A stretch of 49,243 bases of DNA, taken from Rhodocyclaceae bacterium UBA5602. GTDB taxonomy: Bacteria > Pseudomonadota > Gammaproteobacteria > Burkholderiales > Rhodocyclaceae. The stretch covers positions 1 to 49,243 of the forward strand of contig DILC01000040.1 in NCBI GenBank assembly GCA_002424865.1, written 5' to 3'. The notes below the pieces were generated by a model. That model was not told the origin of the DNA and ran no database searches. It saw only the letters and a program-made list of their open reading frames with translations. Below are positions 1-8,884 of this stretch, one piece after another (position 1 is the stretch's first letter; every line of letters starts with the position of its first letter). Both the position numbers and the translations under genes were made by a program.

Positions 1-69
1 TGGCCCGGCATCAAATGGCGTTGTTTCACGCCAAAAGGCATCCCGGATCTGGCAGCCGCAGTTCCCAAT

Positions 70-759
70 TCATTTATCTCGCGCATTTTGCTCATCGAGG
101 CCGTCCCACGAATCAATAATCACCTGCAGCACAACATCTTCCCGCGTGACGCGCATTTTGCGTAAAAGTCGGCGCTGGCGGGACGGCGCGAAAGAAGCAC
201 CCTCGGCATAGGGCGCAAGGGACGCGCCCGGCGGTTGCACGGTGGCATCGAGCACCTCAATGTGCCAGCCATCCACATCAGCCACCCATTCCGGGCGCGC
301 GCCCCGCAGCCAATCCACCAGGCTATCCAGGGGCAGCGGCGTGCCGAACATTTGTTGCGCCAACGCGGGCAGGCTATCTGCCTTCATTGCGGGGCGATTG
401 GGCTGCATGAGCTCTATGCCATTGGCATCGCGCCGGATTTCAGCCACGCCCTGCCCAAGTGGCGAGAGGAACAGCACCGCATCCTCTATGGCAGAATGTT
501 GCCAACGAAAGCGCACATGGTCTTGACGGCTGCCTTGATGCAAAGCCAAGCGGCCGTCAGCCACAAATGACGCCAACGGCGGGCCCAGTGGCGGATGGGA
601 CCCTGTCAATGCCGTGCCAACGGGGCCAGGCACCTGTGACAACGGCGCACAAGCCGTCAGGCTGGTTATAAAAACTGCCGCGATCAGCCAAGGTTTGCTG
701 TCAAACAAACGGGCAAACCCGGAAAAAATCATGCCCAGCATCCCGTTAAAAAGAATCAA
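70..759 (-). CDS. lolB: outer-membrane lipoprotein receptor LolB
   Basis: LolB accepts lipoproteins from the periplasmic carrier LolA and inserts them into the inner leaflet of the outer membrane. The 229-residue protein has an N-terminal hydrophobic segment ending in a lipobox (LTAC, Cys37), followed by a LolB-like beta domain (VADGRLALHQG, RFRWQH, and the C-terminal VIIDSWD block). The ATG overlaps the stop of the upstream TPR gene by ATGA, so the two are translationally coupled. Codons near residues 190-200 carry one copy of the 25-bp dispersed motif (164-188). In relatives ispE often follows; too little sequence remains here to see it. Start is fairly certain from the overlap, although a later ATG (MLGMIF) is possible. 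Confidence 0.9.
   Translation of the reverse strand: MILFNGMLGMIFSGFARLFDSKPWLIAAVFITSLTACAPLSQVPGPVGTALTGSHPPLGPPLASFVADGRLALHQGSRQDHVRFRWQHSAIEDAVLFLSPLGQGVAEIRRDANGIELMQPNRPAMKADSLPALAQQMFGTPLPLDSLVDWLRGARPEWVADVDGWHIEVLDATVQPPGASLAPYAEGASFAPSRQRRLLRKMRVTREDVVLQVIIDSWDGLDEQNARDK
164..188 (+). repeat. dispersed 25-bp two-block motif, copy 1 (in lolB)
   Basis: AAAAGTCGGCGCT, spacer GGCGGG, ACGGCG. Both blocks match exactly. It lies antisense inside lolB, whose codons there read PSRQRRLL. Confidence 0.85.
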
Positions 760-2591
760 GGCAAAAAGCGCTTGATCACTGCCTTTACCGCCTCGTTATC
801 AGGATGCATTTTCTTCGCCTCACGCCAAATCTTGAGCGCCTCGTCACGCCGCCCAAGTTGCCATAACACTTCGCCCGTGTGTGCGGCGATTTCAGGATCC
901 GGGCGAATCGCATAAGCTTTTTTCAGCAGCGTGAGCGCCTCATCCAGCTTGCCTTGGCGAAACAAAACCCAGCCTTTGCTGTCCAGAATAAACGCATCAT
1001 CCGGTGCGATCGACAGCGCTTTATCAATCAGCGCCGCCGCCTCAGGCAAACGCACGTTGCGTTCCGCCAGGGAATATCCCAAGGCGTTATAAGCCATCGC
1101 CTCCTCAGGCTTGAGCTCAATCAGGTGGCGCAGATGCTGCTCCATCTTGGCAACATCATTCACTTTTTCTGCAGCGAGCGCTGTCTCATAGAGCAATTCA
1201 GGATCATCGGCTTGTTCTGCCAGGGCGGACTGCAACAACGCATAGGCTTCGGCATGGCGGTTTTGCTGGCGAAACAATTGTGCTTCCGCAATCACCAACC
1301 GGCTGTCATCCACGGCGCCACTTCTGGCAATTTCAAGCTGCTCGCGCGCTTCATCCAATTGGCCTTGCTGAGCCAACAACTGCGCAGCGCGCACATGGGC
1401 GGGCAATTTCTGCTCGCCATTGGCCACTGCCCGATACCAATCCAATGCCTCATCGCGACGCCCGGCATACTCGGCAATCTGCCCCAAATAAAACCGCGCG
1501 GTATCCAGCTCCCCCTGGCCCAGCGCGACCATCCTTTTCAGGCTTTTTTCTGCCGTGGCCATATCATTCAATTGCAGCGAAAGTATGCCAGTGGCAAACA
1601 GTACGCCCGGATTATCGGGATTCGCCTTGAGCAATCGTTTAAATTCATCGCGCGCATCGTCATACCGCGCATCCGCCACCAAAGCGCGCGCATAGGCCAA
1701 GCGCACGGTTTGGGCGTCGCGGTGGGCGGATAAATAGGTTTTCAGGAAATCACGCTGCGCCCCCCCCGTTGGCAAGAGGCCCGCTTTGAGCAACACGGCG
1801 TCATCCCACACCGGGCGCAGCGCTAAAGCCTGTTCAATTTCACGCAAGGCACTGGCTTTATCGCCCACCGCTTGCGCCGCGCGGGCACGCACCCAATGCG
1901 CCTCGGGCAAATCAGACGGCGCCGCAATATACGGCGTGGTGATTTTATCGACTAATTTTTTAACCGCCGCCTTGTCCGGATAACTCGCTAACGCGCGCTG
2001 CTGCGCCAGCAGCAACTCCCCCGTGCGCCCGCCAGCACTGGCCAGCTCACGGGACAGGTTTTCAGCGAGCTCATCCCCCCGGCCTGTGGCCATGAGCATG
2101 GTGGCCAGCATTTGCTGCGCTTTTTTATCTTGCGGATCAACCGCCACCCACATGCGCGCAGCCTCCAGTGCGGTGGTGTATTGCCGCGCGTACAAGGCGA
2201 CCTCTGTTGCGCGGCGCACGATGCGCGGGTCGCGCGTGTTTTTGGCCAAATCAAAATACACCTCGGCAGACAAGGCTGCCTCGCCACGCTGACCGGCAAT
2301 TTCCGCCAGCAAAAATTCATACAGCATCTTGTTGGTCAGTTCAATCTTCGGCCATGCCGCCTCTTCTTTGGCATCCTTTGCCAAGCCATCCGCCGCATCA
2401 TCCGCTGGGTCAACAACCGGCGTGACGGGCATCGGCGCATTGGATTGGTCCGGCTCAGGCGATGTCAGCGGCGCGGGGTACGCCAGCGTGCTGCACAGCA
2501 ACAGGCACATTGCCATAGAAACTGCCCGCCCCACAGGCCACAACGCGCCTTGAAATTGCCCAACAGCTGCCCGCCCATTCATTTTTTTCAT
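756..2591 (-). CDS. tetratricopeptide-repeat protein, exported
   Basis: A large protein of about 611 residues made mostly of TPR helices; many A-xx-LG/GW-x-L-F and P-x-ALxxKA units are visible from about residue 80 to the C-terminus. TPR arrays are protein-binding scaffolds, and partner and function are unknown. The start chosen at 2591 gives MKKMNGRAAV followed by a hydrophobic stretch and an APA-type signal-peptidase site, so the protein is probably periplasmic or surface-associated. An upstream ATG at 2633 in the same frame would run into the mutM promoter and weaken the signal peptide. It shares ATGA with lolB, and this TPR-lolB order is typical of betaproteobacteria, suggesting an envelope role (inference). 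Confidence 0.85.
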   Translation of the reverse strand: MKKMNGRAAVGQFQGALWPVGRAVSMAMCLLLCSTLAYPAPLTSPEPDQSNAPMPVTPVVDPADDAADGLAKDAKEEAAWPKIELTNKMLYEFLLAEIAGQRGEAALSAEVYFDLAKNTRDPRIVRRATEVALYARQYTTALEAARMWVAVDPQDKKAQQMLATMLMATGRGDELAENLSRELASAGGRTGELLLAQQRALASYPDKAAVKKLVDKITTPYIAAPSDLPEAHWVRARAAQAVGDKASALREIEQALALRPVWDDAVLLKAGLLPTGGAQRDFLKTYLSAHRDAQTVRLAYARALVADARYDDARDEFKRLLKANPDNPGVLFATGILSLQLNDMATAEKSLKRMVALGQGELDTARFYLGQIAEYAGRRDEALDWYRAVANGEQKLPAHVRAAQLLAQQGQLDEAREQLEIARSGAVDDSRLVIAEAQLFRQQNRHAEAYALLQSALAEQADDPELLYETALAAEKVNDVAKMEQHLRHLIELKPEEAMAYNALGYSLAERNVRLPEAAALIDKALSIAPDDAFILDSKGWVLFRQGKLDEALTLLKKAYAIRPDPEIAAHTGEVLWQLGRRDEALKIWREAKKMHPDNEAVKAVIKRFLP

Positions 2592-2668
2592 GCCTAAAAA
2601 CTCCGGTAATCCCGCCCTGTACGTCGCATACAATGCGGCGATGTTATCAGCTTCGTCCTTCTTTCCGT

Positions 2669-3493
2669 ATGCCTGAATTGCCCGAAGTAGAAGTCACCTG
2701 CCGCGGCATCGCGCCTGCCCTGATTGGCCGCCGTCTGGTCAGCGCCGACTTTTACGCGCCCATGCTGCGTTACCCCTTGCCGCGCGACGCCCGTACCGAG
2801 TTTGTCGGCCAGACGCTCATCAGCATTACCCGCCGCGCCAAATATCTGCTGCTTGATTTTGGTACCGGCCACTTGCTCATTCATCTGGGCATGTCCGGCA
2901 GCCTGCGCCTGCTCCCCAATGACACGCCGGGCACGCCGCCGCAAAAGCACGACCACGTCGATCTGGTGTTTGAAAAAACCACCCTGCGCTTGCGCGATCC
3001 GCGCCGTTTTGGTGCGGTGCTGTGGCTCACGGGAGATGCTTTCAAGCACCCCCTGCTCGCCAAGCTCGGCATCGAGCCGCTGGATCCGGCCTTTGATGCG
3101 TTGTGGCTCAAAAACCATTTCAAGGGGGTTAAGTCGGCCATCAAGCCAGCGCTCATGGATGGTCACCGCATCGTCGGCATCGGCAACATCTACGCATCGG
3201 AGAGCCTGTTTCGTGCCCGCATCAACCCGTGCACGCCCTCGGGCAGGATTTCCCTGCCGCGCTTGCGGCGCCTCGTGCCCATCATCAAGGAAACACTCCT
3301 TGCTGCCATCGCAGCCGGCGGCAGCAGCCTGCGCGACTTTATCCATTCAGACGGCAGCTCGGGGTATTTTCAACAACAGTATTTTGCCTACGGCCGCACC
3401 GGTGAGCCCTGCCGCATCTGCGGCCAACCCATCCGTGAAATCAAACAGGCGCAGCGCACCACGTTTTACTGCGCAACGTGCCAGGCCAGATGA
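2669..3493 (+). CDS. mutM: formamidopyrimidine-DNA glycosylase MutM/Fpg
   Basis: Bifunctional base-excision repair enzyme that removes 8-oxoguanine and formamidopyrimidines and cleaves the abasic site. The start at 2669 gives the obligatory MPELPEVE N-terminus, in which Pro2 (Pro1 after Met removal) is the nucleophile and Glu3 the catalytic acid; an in-frame upstream ATG at 2633 would bury it. The C-terminus holds the zinc finger with Cys248, Cys251, Cys268 and Cys271. At 274 residues it is full length. Divergent from the TPR gene with 77 bp between starts. Codons 21-29 (GRRLVSADF) carry a minus-strand copy of the 25-bp dispersed motif at 2729-2753 without lengthening the protein. Confidence 0.97.
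   Translation: MPELPEVEVTCRGIAPALIGRRLVSADFYAPMLRYPLPRDARTEFVGQTLISITRRAKYLLLDFGTGHLLIHLGMSGSLRLLPNDTPGTPPQKHDHVDLVFEKTTLRLRDPRRFGAVLWLTGDAFKHPLLAKLGIEPLDPAFDALWLKNHFKGVKSAIKPALMDGHRIVGIGNIYASESLFRARINPCTPSGRISLPRLRRLVPIIKETLLAAIAAGGSSLRDFIHSDGSSGYFQQQYFAYGRTGEPCRICGQPIREIKQAQRTTFYCATCQAR
2729..2753 (-). repeat. dispersed 25-bp two-block motif, copy 2 (in mutM)
   Basis: Minus strand: AAAAGTCGGCGCT, spacer GACCAG, ACGGCG. Both blocks exact. It lies in the N-terminal domain of mutM without lengthening it, so it arose by substitution rather than insertion. Confidence 0.85.
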
Positions 3494-3538
3494 TTCACGA
3501 ACACCTTGCCAAGCGCCCGGCAAAACAAATCAAGCCCC

Positions 3539-3787
3539 TTATTTGGCCGTAATGCGCAAAAACTTGGCCATCAACTCGTCTTTGGTTTCAACCCGGTTCG
3601 GGTCATTCGGGATGCAATCCACCGGGCACACTTCACGGCATTGCGGCGTATCAAAATGCCCAACGCACTCGGTGCATTTGTCCGGATCAATCTGGTAAAT
3701 CTCATCGCCTTGCGAGATCGCATCATTCGGGCACTCGGGCTCGCAGACATCGCAGTTAATACATTCGTCGGTAATCAATAAAGACAT
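3539..3787 (-). CDS. 2[4Fe-4S] ferredoxin, YfhL-type
   Basis: Small soluble electron carrier of 82 residues with two cysteine clusters: CINCDVCEPECP near the N-terminus, and CTECVGHF followed by CREVCPVDC, the spacing seen in YfhL/Fdx-type ferredoxins with an insertion in the second cluster. A good Shine-Dalgarno (AAGGAAG) precedes the ATG. It sits 11 bp downstream of coaD on the same strand, so rsmD-coaD-ferredoxin are probably cotranscribed, an order common in betaproteobacteria. The redox partner is not shown by the sequence. It converges on mutM with a 45-bp gap and no clear hairpin. Confidence 0.93.
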   Translation of the reverse strand: MSLLITDECINCDVCEPECPNDAISQGDEIYQIDPDKCTECVGHFDTPQCREVCPVDCIPNDPNRVETKDELMAKFLRITAK

Positions 3788-3798
3788 TTTTTCTTCCT

Positions 3799-4281
3799 TT
3801 AAACTATTTTCCTGGTCAACTGCGCCATCACGGGCGCTTGTACAAACTTGGACACGTCGCCGCCCAAGAGCGCGATTTCACGCACCATGGTGGATGAAAT
3901 GAACATGTATTGCTCGGCCGGGGTGAGAAAAACCGTTTCCACATCCGGATACAAATTGCGGTTCATGCCCGCCATCTGAAACTCGTAATCAAAGTCTGAC
4001 ACCGCGCGCAGCCCGCGTAACACAATGCTGGCGTTGTGCTCATACACAAAGTTCATGAGTAAACCATCAAATCCTAACACTTCGACATTTTTCATGTCGC
4101 CCAGAATCTCCTTGGCCATCGCGACACGATCGGCCAAAGAAAACAACGGCTGCTTCTTGCGGCTCTCGGCAACACCAATAATCACCCGGCCAAACAGGCG
4201 CGCCGCGCGCCGTACCAAGTCCTCATGCCCGCGCGTGAAAGGGTCGAACGTGCCCGGATAAACCGCAATGTTTATGCTCAT
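3799..4281 (-). CDS. coaD: phosphopantetheine adenylyltransferase
   Basis: Catalyses the penultimate step of coenzyme A synthesis: 4'-phosphopantetheine + ATP to dephospho-CoA. The 160-residue protein opens with the nucleotidyltransferase signature YPGTFDPFTRGH (TxGH-type ATP motif, His18) and ends with the conserved YMFISSTMVRE segment, matching the family's usual length. The ATG overlaps the rsmD stop by four bases (ATGA), the classical rsmD-coaD pair. Confidence 0.97.
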   Translation of the reverse strand: MSINIAVYPGTFDPFTRGHEDLVRRAARLFGRVIIGVAESRKKQPLFSLADRVAMAKEILGDMKNVEVLGFDGLLMNFVYEHNASIVLRGLRAVSDFDYEFQMAGMNRNLYPDVETVFLTPAEQYMFISSTMVREIALLGGDVSKFVQAPVMAQLTRKIV

Positions 4282-4829
4282 AAAGCCTCCAGCAGATGAA
4301 AGTAAACCTGGCCTGCCTGCCCCGCGCGGGCCACTGACCAGCGCCCCAAGGTTTCAAGCGGCGCTTCAGCTTCCACATACAATCGCGCAGCAGGCGTTGC
4401 CAGTTCATCCAGCCGAGGCGCAATGCGCGCCAGCCAGCCCTTCCCGTAAGGCGGGTCAAGAAAAATCACATCAAACTGCCGCTGGTTTTCCCGCCCATCC
4501 ACGCTTGGGGGCGCGAATTTTAACGCATCGCGCAAAAACAGTTCCAAACGGCTGCAGGCAAAGATCGCCGCGTTTTTTTGCAACTGCAAAAAAACCGCCC
4601 TGGACTGCTCCACACTGGCCACATAATCCGCCCCGCGTGAGGCGGCTTCCAAGCCCAATATGCCGCTGCCCGCAAACAGGTCCAGGCACGACAAGCCGGT
4701 CAAATCCTGCCCCAGCCAGTTAAACAGCGTCTCGCGCACGCGATCCGGCGTGGGGCGCAGGCCGGGCGCGTCCATGACCTGAATTCGCCGACTGCGCCAT
4801 TCGCCCCCCGTAATCCGCATCTGGCTCAT
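4278..4829 (-). CDS. rsmD: 16S rRNA (guanine966-N2)-methyltransferase RsmD
   Basis: SAM-dependent methylation of G966 in 16S rRNA. The 183-residue protein has the N-terminal RITGGEWRSRRI and RPTPDRVRETLFNWL blocks, the SAM-binding LDLFAGSGILGLEAASRGA motif near residues 48-66, and the catalytic FLDPPYG near residue 130. ATG at 4829 is used; Met4 is an alternative. It overlaps coaD by ATGA and starts 39 bp downstream of the M16 peptidase gene, so the minus-strand block from 7666 down to 3539 may be a single transcript. Confidence 0.96.
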   Translation of the reverse strand: MSQMRITGGEWRSRRIQVMDAPGLRPTPDRVRETLFNWLGQDLTGLSCLDLFAGSGILGLEAASRGADYVASVEQSRAVFLQLQKNAAIFACSRLELFLRDALKFAPPSVDGRENQRQFDVIFLDPPYGKGWLARIAPRLDELATPAARLYVEAEAPLETLGRWSVARAGQAGQVYFHLLEAL

Positions 4830-4867
4830 GGCGCATCGCGGCCTGATATGATGAAAACAACCGCCAT

Positions 4868-6166
4868 TTAATCCGCCGCCACAATCACAGTCACCAAATG
4901 CTCGCGCATCACATGGCGCGCAAACGCCGCACGAATTTGCGCATTCGTGACCGCATTCACGCGTGCCGGAAAATCATCAAGATAGGTGAGCGGCAGGCTG
5001 TAAAACCCGATGGTCGATAAATAACCCAGCAATTTGGCGTTGCTATCCGTGCGCAGGGCCAGGCCATCAACCAGATTTTTCTTCGCCGCGACCAGCTCTT
5101 TTTCCGTCGGGCCCTGGGCAATGAATCGATCCAGTACATCATTCACCACTTTCACGGCATCATCCACCTGTGAACGCTTGGTTTGCAGGTTGATATCAAA
5201 CGGCCCCGGCAATAATTGCGGCGAGAAATACGAGCCCACGCTATAGGCATAACCGCGTTTTTCGCGCACTTCCTGCATCAGGCGCGAGGCGAATCCGCCC
5301 CCACCCAGGGTGTAGTTGCCCACCAGCAAGGCAAAGTAATCGGGGTCACCTCGCCGCACGGCCGGCAAGCCAATATGCACGTGGCTTTGCGCGGCAGAGT
5401 GCGGCAATTTGATGACTTGCGCCTTGGGTAAAACCACTGGCGGCAAGGGCGCAATGGACACCCCTGCCGCACCCGCAGGCAAGGCTTGCGACAACTGCGC
5501 GGCGATTGCTTCAGCTTCCGCTTTGGAAACATCGCCAATCAAGGAAATCGTCGCTTGTTTTGCGCTGTAGCGCTGCTGATAAAAATCCACCAGATCCTGC
5601 CGTGTTATCGCCGCTACCGTGTCCGCAGTCGGACTCACGCCATACGGATGATCAGGATAAATGGCTGCGGCAAACCGCTTGGCCGCAATCGTTGCAGGTT
5701 GCGTATCGGCCTCCTGGATCGCTGCGATGCTGCGCTGCTTTTCACGCGCCAGCACGTCTTGCGGAAAAGTCGGCGCTGACAACACGGCGCGCAGGACGCC
5801 TAAAGCGGCCTCGCGCTCAGGCTTGGAAGACAAGCTGCGCAGCGCCACGCTCGCCCTGTCGCCACTCACCCCGCCACCCATTCGCGCACCGGTATCGAGC
5901 AAGCGCTCGGCTAACTGTTCTTCATTCAAGCCGCCCGCACCCGCGTCCAGCAAACCACGTGTGAGGCTCGCTACGCCCGCTTTTTCCGGCACGTCATAAG
6001 CCGCACCGGCGGCCAAATCAACCTGAATGTCCAGCATTGGCAGCCCGCGCGCCTGGACAAAATACACTCGCGTGCCGCTGGGCGTGATCCAGTGATCTAT
6101 CTGGACGCCCGCATGCGCAGTCATGGCCAATGCAGCGCATGCCAGAAAAATCAGCAAAAACCGCAT
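4868..6166 (-). CDS. M16-family peptidase-like protein, non-catalytic partner
   Basis: Secreted pitrilysin-fold protein of about 432 residues. The start at 6166 gives MRFLLIFLACAALAMTAHA, a clean signal peptide; an in-frame ATG at 6217 adds 17 unconvincing residues. The zinc-binding HxxEH of M16 peptidases is missing where it should lie (the segment reads VASLTRGLLDAG), while the C-terminal M16 domain (YTLGGGGFASRLMQEVREKRGYAYSV) is intact. Its upstream neighbour keeps HxxEH, so the two probably form a heterodimer of one catalytic and one structural subunit, as known for other M16 pairs (inference). It contains a copy of the 25-bp motif at 5765-5789, encoding VLSAPTF. Confidence 0.9.
   Translation of the reverse strand: MRFLLIFLACAALAMTAHAGVQIDHWITPSGTRVYFVQARGLPMLDIQVDLAAGAAYDVPEKAGVASLTRGLLDAGAGGLNEEQLAERLLDTGARMGGGVSGDRASVALRSLSSKPEREAALGVLRAVLSAPTFPQDVLAREKQRSIAAIQEADTQPATIAAKRFAAAIYPDHPYGVSPTADTVAAITRQDLVDFYQQRYSAKQATISLIGDVSKAEAEAIAAQLSQALPAGAAGVSIAPLPPVVLPKAQVIKLPHSAAQSHVHIGLPAVRRGDPDYFALLVGNYTLGGGGFASRLMQEVREKRGYAYSVGSYFSPQLLPGPFDINLQTKRSQVDDAVKVVNDVLDRFIAQGPTEKELVAAKKNLVDGLALRTDSNAKLLGYLSTIGFYSLPLTYLDDFPARVNAVTNAQIRAAFARHVMREHLVTVIVAAD
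5765..5789 (+). repeat. dispersed 25-bp two-block motif, copy 3 (in M16 partner)
   Basis: AAAAGTCGGCGCT, spacer GACAAC, ACGGCG. Both blocks exact; inside the non-catalytic M16 gene (antisense). Confidence 0.85.
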
Positions 6167-6256
6167 GGATCGAACAGGGTTAAAGCGCGAGGAACAGGAA
6201 AAATAATTAGGCATCATGGCTTGAGAAAATTAAAAATGATCATTGACCGCAACCCA

Positions 6257-7666
6257 TCAATGGAGATGCGATTTGGCGTCCGGGGTGGTGCGCTTTGCTT
6301 GCGCCTGGTTTGTCTCCATAGGCTGCGGATCCAACACCGCAACCGTGAGCGTATCGTCGTTAAAGTATTTTTTCGCGACTGCCTGCACCTCTTCAGCGCG
6401 CACGCTTTTGATTTGTTCGACCATTAAATCCACGTCACGCCACGACATGCCCACTGCCTCCACAGCACCAATTTCCATCGCCTGCGCCATGAGTGAATCG
6501 CGCTTGTAAGTTTGTCCGGCGACGAGTTGCGTCTTGATCCGCGTGAGTTCGTCCTCTTTCACACCATCGGTCTGGATGCGCGCAATTTCCGCTTTCAAGG
6601 CAGTCTCCAAGGCCGCCACACTGCGGCCTTCGGCAGGTTGCCCGCCCAGCATGAACGTAGCCTCGCCACGCACCGTACTATCGTAACCGGCCGTCACCGA
6701 CTGGGCGATGCGCTCGCTACGCACCAGATGCTTTTCCAGCCGCGACGCTTCATTGCCATCCAGCACCGCCGCCAAGACCTCCAAGGCATATGCCTCGCGA
6801 TCATTTTTTGCGTCCGTCAAGCGCGGCACTTTCCACAGCATCGCCACATAAGGCAACTTGGCTTCGGCTTTCACCACCACGCGCCGCATGCCTTTTTGTG
6901 CCGGCTCTATTTGCGGCTTGCGCACGGGCAGGGCGCGGGCTTTATGCACACCATAGTACTTCGCCGCCAAGCGGAACACTTGCCTGTGATCAACATCGCC
7001 TGCGACGACGACATACGCATTACTCGGCGTGTACCACTGGGCATACCACTGCCGCGCATCTTGCCAGGTCATGTTTTCCAGATCGTTCATCCAGCCAATG
7101 ACAGGACGGCGATACGGATGCGCCATGAACGCCATGCTGCGCGCCGCTTCAAACACCTGCGCTTGCGGATTGTCGTCCGTGCGCAAGCGCCGCTCTTCCA
7201 TTACCACCTTGATCTCTGACGCAAATTCAGCCGGGGTAAACACCAGGTTCTTCATCCGGTCCGCTTCCATTTGCATCATCTCGGGCAGCGCTTTTTTCGG
7301 CACGATCTGAAAATACGCAGTGTAATCATTCGAGGTAAAAGCATTATCCTGCCCACCGGCCGCCGCCACGCGTTTTGTAAACTCCCCCGCGGCCAGGCGC
7401 TTGGTGCCCTTGAACATCAGATGTTCCAAGGCATGCGCCACACCTGACCTGCCATCTGTTTCATCCATGCTGCCCACGCGATACCACACCATGTGCACGA
7501 CCGTTGGCGCACGACGATCTTCCTTGACAACCACACGCAAACCGTTAGCCAAGGTAGTCTCGAAGATCGTTGGCGGGGGTAGCGCCGTTGTAACGGGAGC
7601 AGCAAAAGTCGGCGCTGGCAAGACGGCGGCAAAGAGCAATGCCGCGCAATAAAAAAATAATTTCAT
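6257..7666 (-). CDS. M16-family zinc metallopeptidase, catalytic subunit
   Basis: Periplasmic zinc peptidase of 469 residues. The inverted zinc motif is visible as HALEH in GVAHALEHLMFKG near residue 84, with the downstream zinc-ligand region EIKVVMEERRLRTD about 80 residues later. A signal peptide (MKLFFYCAALLFAAVLPAPTFA) precedes the mature protein; its cleavage region is encoded by a copy of the 25-bp dispersed motif (7604-7628). It lies directly upstream of the non-catalytic paralogue with a 90-bp gap, and divergently from ftsY. The natural substrate is unknown. Confidence 0.94.
   Translation of the reverse strand: MKLFFYCAALLFAAVLPAPTFAAPVTTALPPPTIFETTLANGLRVVVKEDRRAPTVVHMVWYRVGSMDETDGRSGVAHALEHLMFKGTKRLAAGEFTKRVAAAGGQDNAFTSNDYTAYFQIVPKKALPEMMQMEADRMKNLVFTPAEFASEIKVVMEERRLRTDDNPQAQVFEAARSMAFMAHPYRRPVIGWMNDLENMTWQDARQWYAQWYTPSNAYVVVAGDVDHRQVFRLAAKYYGVHKARALPVRKPQIEPAQKGMRRVVVKAEAKLPYVAMLWKVPRLTDAKNDREAYALEVLAAVLDGNEASRLEKHLVRSERIAQSVTAGYDSTVRGEATFMLGGQPAEGRSVAALETALKAEIARIQTDGVKEDELTRIKTQLVAGQTYKRDSLMAQAMEIGAVEAVGMSWRDVDLMVEQIKSVRAEEVQAVAKKYFNDDTLTVAVLDPQPMETNQAQAKRTTPDAKSHLH
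7604..7628 (+). repeat. dispersed 25-bp two-block motif, copy 4 (in M16 peptidase)
   Basis: AAAAGTCGGCGCT, spacer GGCAAG, ACGGCG. Both blocks exact; it encodes the signal-peptide end AVLPAPTF of the catalytic M16 peptidase on the opposite strand. Confidence 0.85.
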
Positions 7667-7838
7667 GGCAGGTTGTGGTCAGTAGTCCATCGAAAGTAAA
7701 GCACCGCAAAGGAAAACCCCATGCAGCAATGCGCAAGCTGCAATCAGGGTGCAGTTTGCGCAGCGGACGCAAGCTCATGCTCTGTTAAGATTGCAGCTAC
7801 GCGACATATTATCGCTTCCGTCTCTGACATCGACCCCT

Positions 7839-8873
7839 ATGTTTAGTTTCTTCAAAAAAAAGGATGCCCCTGCCAGTCCAGAGGCACCACCATCATTAGC
7901 GACACCGCCATCAGCCCCCCCTCCCGCTGCGCCTGCTGCCAGCCCGCCTTGGCGAGACCGCCTCAAAGCGGGCCTGGCGCGTACGCGTGCAGCACTCACC
8001 ACGCCCCTGGGCGAGCTATTTAGCCGCAGCCGCATTGATGATGCTTTATTGGAAGACCTGGAAACCACCTTGCTCACCGCCGATTGCGGCGTGGATGCAA
8101 CACACTGGCTGCTCGATGAACTCAAGGCTGCAGTGAAGAAAAACAAGCTCGACAGCCCCGCCCAATTACGCGAGGTGCTCGCCGAGCGCATGGCCAGCCT
8201 GCTGGCACCATTGGAAAAAACACTCGATGTCTCGCCGCACAAGCCTTTCATTATCATGATTGCCGGGGTGAATGGCGCAGGTAAAACAACCTCCATTGGC
8301 AAGCTCGCCAAATACTTCCAAAGCCAGGGCAAAAGTGTATTGCTCGCAGCGGGTGACACTTTTCGCGCCGCCGCCAGGGAACAGCTTAAAACCTGGGGTG
8401 AGCGCAATAACGTGAGTGTCATCGCACAAGAATCGGGCGACCCGGCAGCTGTTGTTTTTGATGCCATTAACGCGGCGCGTGCGCGCGGGATTGATATTGT
8501 GCTGGCGGACACCGCCGGGCGCCTGCCGACACAACTGCACCTGATGGAAGAAATCGCCAAAGTCCGCCGCGTGATCCAAAAAGTGGATGCCACCGGCCCG
8601 CATGAAGTATTGCTGGTGCTTGACGCCAACATCGGCCAAAACGCCGTGCAGCAGACCAAGGCGTTCGACCAATCCATTCAGGTCACGGGTCTGGTGCTCA
8701 CCAAACTGGATGGCACAGCCAAAGGCGGCGTGCTCGCCGCCATCGCGCGACAATGCCCAAAACCTGTACGTTTTATCGGCGTGGGCGAAGGGATTGATGA
8801 TCTGCAACCCTTCCGCGCCCATGAGTTTGTTGATGCCCTTCTATCCGGCACAGAAAAACCGGAAAACAAATAA
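7839..8873 (+). CDS. ftsY: signal recognition particle receptor FtsY
   Basis: GTPase that docks SRP-bound ribosomes at the membrane for cotranslational insertion. The start at 7839 gives MFSFFKKKD, typical of short betaproteobacterial FtsY; the frame is open to 7749 but that part is not conserved. A proline/alanine-rich linker (residues 9-40) leads to the NG domain, with P-loop GVNGAGKTTS near residue 142, DTAGR near 224 and TKLDGTAKGG near 287. It has 344 residues. In many relatives ftsE and ftsX follow directly; here a cupin, a GST and phaZ intervene (9028-12013). Confidence 0.97.
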   Translation: MFSFFKKKDAPASPEAPPSLATPPSAPPPAAPAASPPWRDRLKAGLARTRAALTTPLGELFSRSRIDDALLEDLETTLLTADCGVDATHWLLDELKAAVKKNKLDSPAQLREVLAERMASLLAPLEKTLDVSPHKPFIIMIAGVNGAGKTTSIGKLAKYFQSQGKSVLLAAGDTFRAAAREQLKTWGERNNVSVIAQESGDPAAVVFDAINAARARGIDIVLADTAGRLPTQLHLMEEIAKVRRVIQKVDATGPHEVLLVLDANIGQNAVQQTKAFDQSIQVTGLVLTKLDGTAKGGVLAAIARQCPKPVRFIGVGEGIDDLQPFRAHEFVDALLSGTEKPENK

Positions 8874-8884
8874 AGCCGCAAACG

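Noticed and set aside
1..69. Possible start of ispE downstream of lolB
   Set aside because: ispE commonly follows lolB, and an ATG overlaps the lolB stop, but that frame stops after 15 codons and no IspE signature is visible in the remaining bases. Too short to call.
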